Of a stretch of DNA of 64,000 nt, positions 17,355 to 24,469 are shown piece by piece (positions within the stretch are counted from its first letter, which is position 1; each line of letters begins with the position of its first letter). Source of the DNA: Veillonella sp. (GTDB lineage: Bacteria; Bacillota; Negativicutes; Veillonellales; Veillonellaceae). The position numbers and the translations under genes are program-made. The notes below the pieces were generated by a model. The model ran no database searches, was not told the origin of the DNA, and saw only the letters and a list, made by a program, of their open reading frames with translations. The stretch covers positions 124,001 through 188,000 of the forward strand of contig NZ_JAGZMO010000003.1 in NCBI RefSeq assembly GCF_018364065.1, written 5' to 3'.

Positions 17355-19424
17355 ATGAAAGAATATGCAAGTGATTTGATTCGTAATGTGGCTATTGTAT
17401 CCCATGACGGTGCGGGGAAAACAGCGCTTGTGGAAGCACTACTACTCGCATGTGGTGCTGTTGATGCAGTCGGTAAAGGTCAAGACAATAAACATATTAT
17501 GGACTTTGAGCCTGAAGAAATTAAACGTAATGTAACAATTCAGCTGGGCATTGCGCCTTGTGAATGGAAGGGTCACAAAGTTAATTTTATAGATACGCCG
17601 GGTTATTCGGAATTTCATGGCGAAGTGCGTTCAGCCCTTAGAGCCTCCGACGGCATGCTAATGGTATTAGCTGCTACAACCGGGGTTGAAATTGACACAG
17701 TGCGCGCGTGGGATTACGGCGTAGAATTACAGATGCCGCGCATGGCATTTATTAACAAAATGGACGTGGAAGGGGCCGATTTCTTCGGTACCTTGGAAAA
17801 AATGCGCGAATACTTCGGTAAAACAATCATGCCTCTCCAGATTCCAATCGGTGAAGGCCCTGATTTTAAAGGCGTCGTAGACGTAGCTAAACGGACGGCT
17901 TACGTATATGAAAATGGTAAAATGACGGAAGTGCCTGTACCGCCTGAATTGGCTGATAAGGTAGAAGAAATCCGCGAGCTCACTGTAGAATCGGCAGCTG
18001 AAGGTAATGATGAATTGCTGGAAAAATATTTGGACGGCAACGAGCTCACATTGGAAGAAATTCGCCAAGGCCTTCGTGAAGGTATGTTGACCGGTCGCGT
18101 GTGCGCCGTTATGTGCGGCAGCGCAACAAACCACATCGGTATGGACCAGGTATTGGACCGTATGATTCGCTACATGCCTGATGCGGCTAAACGAGTAATG
18201 ACCGCAACAGATGCGGATACGGGCGAACAGAAAATCGTTCACGTAGATAAGCCGTTTACAGGCTTCGTATTTAAAACTGTACTTGATCCATTTGCAGGTA
18301 AGCAGACCTTCGTACGTATTTTCTCCGGAGAATTAAAAGAAGGCGACAAGTTATACAACATATCGCAAGGTGTGGAAGAAAAATGGGGCAAAATGTATAC
18401 CTTAATCGGTAAACAGCAGGTGCCTGTTACAGAAGCCGGTGCCGGCGATATCGTTGTTATTCCTAAATTACCGAATGCAAAGACCGGCGATACTTTCGGT
18501 ACACCGGCATTCAAGGTAGTATATCCGCCTGTTCGTTTCCCACAACCACTCCACACGGTAGCCATGGTTGCGGAAAAGAAAGGGGAAGAAGAAAAACTTT
18601 CCGCCGCATTGCAGCGTATTTCTGAAGAAGATCCGACTTGCGTTGTAACGAAAGATGTGGAAGGTCGTCAAATGCAAGTTCGTTGTATGGGCGAAGTTCA
18701 CTTGGAACATATTTTGACTAAGATGGAACGCAAGTATGGCGCGAAAGCTAAGTTGGAAAAACCATACATTCCATATCGTGAAACCGTTCGCGGTACGTTC
18801 GAAGTGGAAGGCAAACATAAGAAACAAAGTGGCGGTCATGGTCAATACGGTCATGTAAAAATTAAGATTGAACCGTTATATGACGGCGACTTTGAATTCG
18901 TTGATAAAATTTTCGGCGGCGCCGTACCAAGACAGTACATTCCGGCTGTTGAAAAAGGTGTTCGCGAAACATTGGAACATGGTCTCATTGCAGGCTATCC
19001 GATGATTGGTGTGAAAGTAACCTTATTGGACGGCTCTTACCACTCCGTAGACTCCTCGGAATTGGCTTTTAAAGTGGCAGCGGCACAGGCGCTTAAAAAA
19101 GGCGTACCTGAAGCAAAACCTGTCTTATTGGAACCAATTTACGATGTAAACATTTTCGTGCCTGATGCATTTACCGGCGATATTATGGGCGACTTGAACA
19201 GCCGCCGCGGCCGCGTATTGGGTATGGAACAGGGCGAACGTGCCGGTATTACCGTTATTAAGGCACAGGTGCCATTTGAAGAAATGCTCGATTATGTAAC
19301 TGTATTGCGTTCCATGACACAAGGTCAGGGCGTATTCAATATGGAATTCAGCTCCTACGAAGAAGTACCGCATAAGAAAGCGGAAGCCATCATTGCCGCT
19401 TATGTGGACGACTCCGAAGAATAG
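17355..19424 (+). CDS. Elongation factor G-like protein (EF-G2 type)
   Basis: This 689-aa translational GTPase has all EF-G domains (G domain to about 280, then II-V, with YRETVRGTFEVEGKHKKQ and GGHGQYGHVKIKIEP in domain IV). It differs from canonical FusA: the P-loop is SHDGAGKT, the switch I RGITI motif is replaced by KRNVTI, and the catalytic His of DTPGH is Tyr (IDTPGYSEF). These changes match the EF-G2 paralogue class, for example Thermus EF-G-2. The genuine fusA is expected elsewhere, next to rpsL/rpsG. AAAGGAGGCGG precedes ATG 17355. Role unknown; weak or altered GTPase action is inferred. Confidence 0.85.
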   Translation: MKEYASDLIRNVAIVSHDGAGKTALVEALLLACGAVDAVGKGQDNKHIMDFEPEEIKRNVTIQLGIAPCEWKGHKVNFIDTPGYSEFHGEVRSALRASDGMLMVLAATTGVEIDTVRAWDYGVELQMPRMAFINKMDVEGADFFGTLEKMREYFGKTIMPLQIPIGEGPDFKGVVDVAKRTAYVYENGKMTEVPVPPELADKVEEIRELTVESAAEGNDELLEKYLDGNELTLEEIRQGLREGMLTGRVCAVMCGSATNHIGMDQVLDRMIRYMPDAAKRVMTATDADTGEQKIVHVDKPFTGFVFKTVLDPFAGKQTFVRIFSGELKEGDKLYNISQGVEEKWGKMYTLIGKQQVPVTEAGAGDIVVIPKLPNAKTGDTFGTPAFKVVYPPVRFPQPLHTVAMVAEKKGEEEKLSAALQRISEEDPTCVVTKDVEGRQMQVRCMGEVHLEHILTKMERKYGAKAKLEKPYIPYRETVRGTFEVEGKHKKQSGGHGQYGHVKIKIEPLYDGDFEFVDKIFGGAVPRQYIPAVEKGVRETLEHGLIAGYPMIGVKVTLLDGSYHSVDSSELAFKVAAAQALKKGVPEAKPVLLEPIYDVNIFVPDAFTGDIMGDLNSRRGRVLGMEQGERAGITVIKAQVPFEEMLDYVTVLRSMTQGQGVFNMEFSSYEEVPHKKAEAIIAAYVDDSEE

Positions 19425-19477
19425 ATGTATACTATAAGTAGAAAGACAGATATTTCTTAGATTAAAACCTATTAGAC

Positions 19478-19499
19478 GGAACATGTTAAATAATGTTCC
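19478..19499 (+). other. Small hairpin between the EF-G2 and YhcH genes
   Basis: GGAACAT/ATGTTCC encloses 8 nt. There is no clear T-run, so it is a poor intrinsic terminator or an mRNA processing hairpin. Confidence 0.35.
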
Positions 19500-19529
19500 C
19501 GATAAAAGTTATTTTAGGAGTTATACAAC

Positions 19530-20003
19530 ATGATATTTGGACATATTAATGTGCCGTATGATACTCTCGCGTATGCGCCGGTACTTGTAAAAGCCTTGGA
19601 CTGGTTGAAGCATACAGATTTGTTATCACTGGCGGCCGGGCGCCATGAGATAGAGGGCGACGCAATATACGCCAACGTAGATGATGTTAAGACGCGCCGG
19701 TTTGCTGACACTAAGCCTGAGTCTCATAAACGGTATATTGATATACAGTTTATGGTGCGAGGCGCTGAAAAAATTGGATTTATACCTAATGTAGCCAAGA
19801 TGCCACCTACCGAAGTATATGAAGACAAAGATTTATACTTTTATGATCCATCATCAGCTGATGTGGGCATAGTTACAGCACGTGAAGGTAATTATTCCAT
19901 ATTTTTCCCCGATGATTTACATCGACCTCTAATCGCTATAGACGATACACCGCAGCCTATTCGCAAAGTAGTTGTAAAGGTGAGCGTGGATTTGCTAAAA
20001 TAG
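19530..20003 (+). CDS. YhcH/YjgK/YiaL family protein
   Basis: This 157-aa protein of the YhcH/YjgK/YiaL (DUF386, TabA) family has a cupin-like barrel with HEIEGDAIYANVDDVKT early, ESHKRYIDIQFMVRGAEKIG in the middle and the metal-site-like FFPDDLHRPLIA near the C-terminus. Members occur in sialic acid and pentose gene clusters and in biofilm regulation (TabA), but no sugar genes are adjacent, so the role is open. AGGAG precedes ATG 19530. It has its own terminator at 20019-20047. Confidence 0.85.
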   Translation: MIFGHINVPYDTLAYAPVLVKALDWLKHTDLLSLAAGRHEIEGDAIYANVDDVKTRRFADTKPESHKRYIDIQFMVRGAEKIGFIPNVAKMPPTEVYEDKDLYFYDPSSADVGIVTAREGNYSIFFPDDLHRPLIAIDDTPQPIRKVVVKVSVDLLK

Positions 20004-20018
20004 AATATATAAAAAAGA

Positions 20019-20047
20019 ACGACCGGTGTTCTGCCGGTCGTTTTTTT
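20019..20047 (+). terminator. Intrinsic terminator after the YhcH-family gene
   Basis: ACGACCGG/CCGGTCGT with a 7-nt loop, then T7. Confidence 0.9.
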
Positions 20048-20132
20048 GCAGGCTTGAAAGACTCGTTATATAAAAGATAAGATTTAACACGTGGCATTTT
20101 GTTGCCGCATCGTAGGAAAGGATGACATATTG

Positions 20133-21032
20133 ATGGACTCCTATAAATTGGTTGGTATAGGATTAACTTTATTAGGGGGCGCGCTGTGGGGCTTATCCGG
20201 TACAAGTTCGCAGTTTATTCAACAGGACCGGTTCATTACGCCGGAGTGGTTGTTGGTATCGCGGCTGTTCATTGCGGGCGCTATTAATATCATATGGGCT
20301 GCTCTGAAGGACGGCAAAGACGTATTTCGCGTATTCTCCGTGCCGAAAGATGTAGTCAAAATGTCTATATTCGGCGTGTTCGGTGTTGCACTCTGTCAAT
20401 ATGCTTACTTCCGTTCCATTTATTATGCAGGCGCCGGCATTGCTACGGTGCTTCAGTATTTGGCACCGGCGTTGATTGTTATCTACATGCTGTTGAGGTA
20501 TCAGAAGTTGCCGACCAAGGGCGAAATGATCAGTGTCGTATTGGCTACAGCCGGTACATTTATCATTGCCCTTCAAGGGTCGTGGGACGTCTCCGGGCTC
20601 GACGAAGTGGTGCTCTTCTGGGGCATTTTATCCGCTATTGCGGTAGCCATTTACAGTGTGCAACCGGTTGAGTTGTTGCGCACATACGGCACTCTGTCCA
20701 TCTTGGGCTGGGGCATGTTAATCGGCGGTGTTGTAGGCGGTCTTTTATGGTGGCCTACAGAAGTACCGGGCTACTGGGATGTGTATACCTATGGGGCCTA
20801 CTTCGTTATCGTAATACTGGGTACAGTCGTTTCTTTCAATGCGTACCTGGAAGGCGTACGCCGCATCGGGGCCGTGCAGGGCACGATCCTTTCATCCATT
20901 GAACCAATTTCAGCAGCCATCCTTGGTTGGGCTTTGTTGGGCAATCATTTCCTTCCATCCGATTACATCGGATTTACGATGATTCTGGTAACCATCTTTA
21001 TCCTGGCCCGCGAAAAAGAGAAGTCGGAATAG
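20133..21032 (+). CDS. EamA/DMT-family transporter
   Basis: This 299-aa inner-membrane protein has about ten hydrophobic helices and two EamA repeats (first half starting GIGLTLLGGALWGLSGTSSQ; second ending ISAAILGWALLGNHFLPSDY). Family members export or import amino acids, nucleobases or other metabolites; the substrate is unknown. I chose ATG 20133 with AGGAAAGGA upstream; an in-frame upstream start at 20091 has no ribosome binding site. A 14-bp tandem repeat starts inside its final codons. Confidence 0.85.
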   Translation: MDSYKLVGIGLTLLGGALWGLSGTSSQFIQQDRFITPEWLLVSRLFIAGAINIIWAALKDGKDVFRVFSVPKDVVKMSIFGVFGVALCQYAYFRSIYYAGAGIATVLQYLAPALIVIYMLLRYQKLPTKGEMISVVLATAGTFIIALQGSWDVSGLDEVVLFWGILSAIAVAIYSVQPVELLRTYGTLSILGWGMLIGGVVGGLLWWPTEVPGYWDVYTYGAYFVIVILGTVVSFNAYLEGVRRIGAVQGTILSSIEPISAAILGWALLGNHFLPSDYIGFTMILVTIFILAREKEKSE

Positions 21033-21083
21033 AGACGACCAAATAGAGCAGTTGCAATAAGGCAGTTGGAATAGAGCCGCGGG
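21028..21083. repeat. 14-bp tandem repeat, four units, starting in the EamA stop codon
   Basis: Units of the AATAGAGCAGTTGC type begin at 21028, 21042, 21056 and 21070. The first unit contains the TAG stop of the EamA gene. Units differ at several positions. Confidence 0.75.
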
Positions 21084-21141
21084 GATAAAGATTAGATAGA
21101 TTAGATAGTGAGTCAGAAAAAATAAAACATTAATAACTATA

Positions 21142-21169
21142 TTGACATATCTAGAAAATGAGATATAAT
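21142..21169 (+). promoter_or_regulatory. arsR promoter with embedded CATATCT-N8-AGATAT operator
   Basis: -35 TTGACA (21142-21147), 16-bp spacer and -10 TATAAT (21164-21169). Between and over them lie CATATCT (21146-21152), 8 bp, AGATATA (21161-21167). The start codon of the ArsR gene is at 21176, 7 bp after the -10, so transcription probably begins at or next to the ATG. Autoregulation by the ArsR product is inferred. Confidence 0.75.
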
Positions 21170-21175
21170 TAAATT

Positions 21176-21499
21176 ATGGAAAATCAACAATTATTGGAAA
21201 TATTTAAAGCCTTGTCGAATGAAAGCCGTTTAAAAATCTTGCAGTGGCTTAAGGAGCCAAAAACATACTTTCCACCCCAGGGTATTCATATTCCTGAGGA
21301 AGATGCGTTTGAAGGAGGCGTTTGTGTAGGAAGTATTCAAGATAAATTGGGCATTTCACAATCGGCAGTGTCCCATTATTTAGACTTGATGCAGCGCGCA
21401 GGTCTCTTAGAATCGGCGCGTTTCGGAAAGTGGACCTACTATCGCCGCAATGAAGCAACCATTCAAGCATTGGCGAAGTATATTGGCGACGCATTATAA
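21176..21499 (+). CDS. ArsR-family transcriptional repressor
   Basis: This 107-aa winged-helix repressor has the ArsR/SmtB core LEIFKALSNESRLKILQWLK, recognition helix region SIQDKLGISQSAVSHYLDLM and wing ESARFGKWTYYRRNE. A loop of about 25 residues (EPKTYFPPQ...DAFEGGVCVG) sits between helix 2 and the HTH. Only one Cys is visible, at the alpha3 position of metal sensors (GVCVG in place of ELCVCD), so classical multi-Cys As/Cd sensing is unlikely; the signal is unknown. No Shine-Dalgarno precedes ATG 21176 and the -10 box ends 6 bp before it, so the mRNA appears leaderless. Operator-like repeats lie on both sides. Confidence 0.88.
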   Translation: MENQQLLEIFKALSNESRLKILQWLKEPKTYFPPQGIHIPEEDAFEGGVCVGSIQDKLGISQSAVSHYLDLMQRAGLLESARFGKWTYYRRNEATIQALAKYIGDAL

Positions 21500-21548
21500 A
21501 ATGACAGATATAAAGAGACAGCGAAAGCTGTCCTTTGTTTTAAAACTG

Positions 21549-21605
21549 CATATCTATAATTCGAGATATGATAATTCGAGATATGATAATTTGAGATATG
21601 ATAGT
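21549..21605. promoter_or_regulatory. Operator-like inverted repeat with 15-bp tandem half-sites after arsR
   Basis: CATATCT (21549-21555), 8 bp, AGATATG (21564-21570) repeats the operator layout seen in the arsR promoter, with perfect 7-bp arms. The right half-site is then reiterated in 15-bp steps (TCGAGATATGATAAT at 21561, 21576 and, altered, 21591). It lies 50-106 bp after arsR and 145 bp before the radical SAM start, so it may bind the repressor and affect that gene. Confidence 0.55.
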
Positions 21606-21749
21606 TTGACGAGCGATGATGTGAGAAACAACTGATTGTCAGGCGAAGTATTCTTCGTAAATGATTGGAAGATTTTCTGATGGAAGGCTTTTACAGCCGA
21701 TTTAGTAAATATATGTCAGTAAGGCTGATAGAATTTGGAGGAATTATAT

Positions 21750-22634
21750 ATGCAATTTAGTGGACCTATTGTACGACCTGCAACGGATGCAAACAGTGTG
21801 TTTATCGAAGTTACTGTAGGCTGTACTCATGATGCGTGCACATTCTGTAATTTTTATAAAGGATTTCCGTTCCGCGTTATAGACATTGAGAAGATAGAGA
21901 GAGATTTACAGGAAGCGGTGGAATTATATCCTCATGCAAAACGGGCTTGGGCGTCCGGCGGGAATCCGCTAGCCTTGTCCATGGATCGCCTGATCCCTAT
22001 CGGTAAATTGTTCCGCAAATACTTACCGGAAGCTAACATTGCAACCTATGGCCGTATTAACGACTTTTATAATAAATCGGTAGATGACTTGAAACAGTTA
22101 AAAGAATTGGGCTTTAACGATATTGTTATCGGCATTGAAAGCGGCGATGATGAGGTTCTTAAGGCGGTAAACAAAGGGTATACGGCGGCAGATATTGTGC
22201 GTGAATGTCAGAAAATTGAAGCGTCCGGCATGCAGTATCGTGTAATTTACTTGGGCGGTTTGGCCGGTCACGATAAGGCAGTAGAAAGTGCTAAGCGCAG
22301 TGCGGCCGTGTGGAATCAGATTAAACCGCATTACATGTATTTGACTACCGTGTCGTTATTACCTGATACAGAACTCTTCGAAGAAATGAAACGGGGCGAA
22401 TTTGAAGAAGTGACAGAGCTGGAGCGTGTACAGGAATTCCGCGAGTTTATTGTGAACTTGAACAATGAAATTACTGTAGATGCGAATACGTCTACCAATG
22501 GCGTAACATTCCGTGCCACCTTGCCGCAAGAAAAAAAAAAACTTATCCAAGAGCTGAATAAGTTTATCGGTAACTACAATGAAGATTATGAACGGGGCAT
22601 GCGTATGCGCCGCAGCATGATGCGTACGGTTTAA
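21750..22634 (+). CDS. Radical SAM protein
   Basis: This 294-aa protein has a cluster motif near residue 25 in VGCTHDACTFCNFY, with CX4CX2C spacing instead of the commoner CX3CX2C, as in some COG1032-like proteins. It also has the SAM-contacting stretches WASGGNPLALS, DIVIGIESGDDEVLKAVNKG and YRVIYLGGLAG expected for a TIM-barrel radical SAM enzyme. The reaction cannot be told from sequence; there is no B12-binding or SPASM domain. ATG 21750 follows TTTGGAGGA; an in-frame TTG at 21735 overlaps that site and is unlikely. It lies downstream of the ArsR operator-like repeats. Confidence 0.85.
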   Translation: MQFSGPIVRPATDANSVFIEVTVGCTHDACTFCNFYKGFPFRVIDIEKIERDLQEAVELYPHAKRAWASGGNPLALSMDRLIPIGKLFRKYLPEANIATYGRINDFYNKSVDDLKQLKELGFNDIVIGIESGDDEVLKAVNKGYTAADIVRECQKIEASGMQYRVIYLGGLAGHDKAVESAKRSAAVWNQIKPHYMYLTTVSLLPDTELFEEMKRGEFEEVTELERVQEFREFIVNLNNEITVDANTSTNGVTFRATLPQEKKKLIQELNKFIGNYNEDYERGMRMRRSMMRTV

Positions 22635-22654
22635 TATATAGTTCAGGCTCTTAT

Positions 22655-22750
22655 GAGAGCGCCCAGTATGGGCCGTGCAAGAGGATTATCGTGAGAGCTC
22701 TAGATATGGGCCTTGTAAGGTTAATATAAGAGTTCTAAGTGCAGGGCGTA
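22655..22750. repeat. Imperfect ~38-bp tandem repeat after the radical SAM gene
   Basis: Three degenerate units begin with GAGAG or GAGTT at 22655, 22693 and 22730. Units 1 and 2 share a core of the form TATGGGCC-T/GTGYAAG. They fill the space between two convergent genes and run up to the MFS stop codon. Confidence 0.55.
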
Positions 22751-22756
22751 TATATT

Positions 22757-23935
22757 TTATTTTAGTTTCGCATAGACCCAAAGCGAGTTCAGGAAGAATA
22801 ATCCGGCGGTGGCCCAGAAGAGGGCGGTAAATCCGAAGAGGCCCATGAAGGTGGCGCCGCCTACGGATCCGAGGAAGTATCCCAGGAACTGTGTGGATTG
22901 GTTATATGAAAATACCTGTCCGGATAATGTTTTCGGCGTATGGGTGGAGATGTAGGTGTTCAGCGCCGGTAACAGTCCTGCCAGGCCGAAGCCCATGAGG
23001 AAGCGCAACACCGCCAGCTGCCAAGCGGTAGTAACATAGGCTTGCGGAATCGTAATTAAGGCGGTAAATAATAAGGAACCGATTAATATTTTCCGTGGGC
23101 CGATGCGGTCGATTTGTTTTCCAAAGAAGGAACTGCTCAGCATTTGGGCAATCCCGGTAGAGGAGAACACGAAACCGGCAATAAGTGCTAAGTGCGGCGT
23201 GTTGGCCGGCATGATTTCATGCAGATACACAGTGATGATCGGCTGCAAAGACATCATGGACATGGCGTAAATAAAAGTAGATACAGCAATAATGGTGAGC
23301 TCTCTGAAATAAGGGAGCTCTTTGCGCAAGGCGTTGAAACCCTTCGGCAGTGCTTTTGGCTGTGGTTTGAAATTTTCGTGAACGAAGAAAAGGACCAACA
23401 GGAAGGCTAAGCCTAAGCAGGTGGCTGTAATGAAGAAGGTGATGCGGATACCGAAGATACCGGCTAAATAACCGCCGATGAGCGGCCCCAGGAGGGAGCC
23501 GGCCAAGTTGGCGGAAGCGAGGAGCCCCAAGGCCCAACCGGTCCGATTTTCCGGCGTTTCCGTGGCAACTAAGGTGATGGAACCGGAGAAGAAACCGGAT
23601 ACAAGACCTTGTGCAGTGCGGACTAAAACGAGCTGCAGCGGCGTATGAACAAAGCCGATGAGCAGGTTACAGAGCATCATGCCGAAACTGGCGCGCAATA
23701 GAATCAGTTTGCGGCCCCGTTTGTCGGCCAAACGGCCCCAAAACGGCGACACTAAGGCGACGACGATATAGGTAATCCCCATGGCCAAACCGGACCAGTA
23801 CGCCACTTCTGCCGTATCGGTCACACCCAGGTCATGAAGATACAAGGGTAGAATCGGGGCGATTTGGCTGAGACCGGTTGCTGATAGAAAAGCACCGAAT
23901 AAACATACATAGACTGTGCGTTGCCAGGCGGGCAT
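22757..23935 (-). CDS. MFS transporter, MdtG-like multidrug exporter
   Basis: This 392-aa major facilitator protein has 12 predicted membrane helices. The loop 2-3 signature SPFWGRLADKRGRKLILLRA and later stretches (TGWALGLLASANLAGSLLGP, DRIGPRKILIGSLLFTALIT, RFLMGFGLAGLLPALNTYIS) follow E. coli MdtG closely. Drug efflux is a family-level inference. On the minus strand GGAGGAGG is directly followed by ATG 23941 and, 6 bp later, ATG 23935; the latter has normal spacing and is chosen. It is divergent from ileS. Confidence 0.85.
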   Translation of the reverse strand: MPAWQRTVYVCLFGAFLSATGLSQIAPILPLYLHDLGVTDTAEVAYWSGLAMGITYIVVALVSPFWGRLADKRGRKLILLRASFGMMLCNLLIGFVHTPLQLVLVRTAQGLVSGFFSGSITLVATETPENRTGWALGLLASANLAGSLLGPLIGGYLAGIFGIRITFFITATCLGLAFLLVLFFVHENFKPQPKALPKGFNALRKELPYFRELTIIAVSTFIYAMSMMSLQPIITVYLHEIMPANTPHLALIAGFVFSSTGIAQMLSSSFFGKQIDRIGPRKILIGSLLFTALITIPQAYVTTAWQLAVLRFLMGFGLAGLLPALNTYISTHTPKTLSGQVFSYNQSTQFLGYFLGSVGGATFMGLFGFTALFWATAGLFFLNSLWVYAKLK

Positions 23936-24095
23936 AAACATCCTCCTCCGCAGACGGTAAAACAAACACGTGATATTTACTTTATTGTAACATATTTTTT
24001 ACAAACCTATTAGGTGGGAATATAAGTCGTTTCATGGCGACCTCGTAAGGGGCTTTGAAGGGATTTTACAAATATAACATCTTGCATAAGCCCCC

Positions 24096-24124
24096 TTGAC
24101 AAAACGCAATACCTTAACTATACT
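24096..24124 (+). promoter_or_regulatory. ileS promoter
   Basis: -35 TTGACA (24096-24101), 17-bp spacer and -10 TATACT (24119-24124). Transcription from about 24131 would produce the whole T-box leader. Confidence 0.8.
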
Positions 24125-24130
24125 CTATCT

Positions 24131-24448
24131 ATAACTAAATAAAATGACCATAATGTACGAGCGTAACGCCTTGATTTCAGGTGTGAAAGCAAATTGTACA
24201 GAGTCATAAAAACATGCGATGACTAAGACGGCTATTTCGGGTAGTTCTCAGCGAGCTGATGTACGGTGCGAGTTCAGCGAATGAAGAGATAGCGAATCAC
24301 TTAGGAGCATACGAGTTAATTGTTAGAATATTTCACAAGCAAATTCGTCGGTGAACACCGTTATATGTGTGAGTGGCTTAAGTTTCTTAAGTCAGTAGGG
24401 TGGTACCACGGATATTTGCGTTCGTCCCTTCGGGGATGAGCGCTTTTT
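24131..24448 (+). ncRNA. T-box leader riboswitch (isoleucine)
   Basis: The leader upstream of ileS contains the T-box sequence AGGGTGGTACCACG (24397-24410), whose TGG bulge pairs with the uncharged tRNA acceptor end. It is followed by a terminator hairpin (GCGTTCGTCCC, TTCG loop, GGGATGAGCGC) and a T-run at about 24418-24448. Low Ile-tRNA charging should favour the antiterminator and ileS expression. A candidate Ile specifier codon is ATC at 24296-24298 in the context GCGAATCAC, but I could not fold stem I to prove it. Confidence 0.93.
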
Positions 24449-24469
24449 TTATTGAGAGGAGAGTTTGTA

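Noticed and set aside
17134..17355. 73-codon open frame before the EF-G2 gene
   Set aside because: It lies in an AT-rich divergent promoter region, has no ribosome binding site and ends in the EF-G2 leader.
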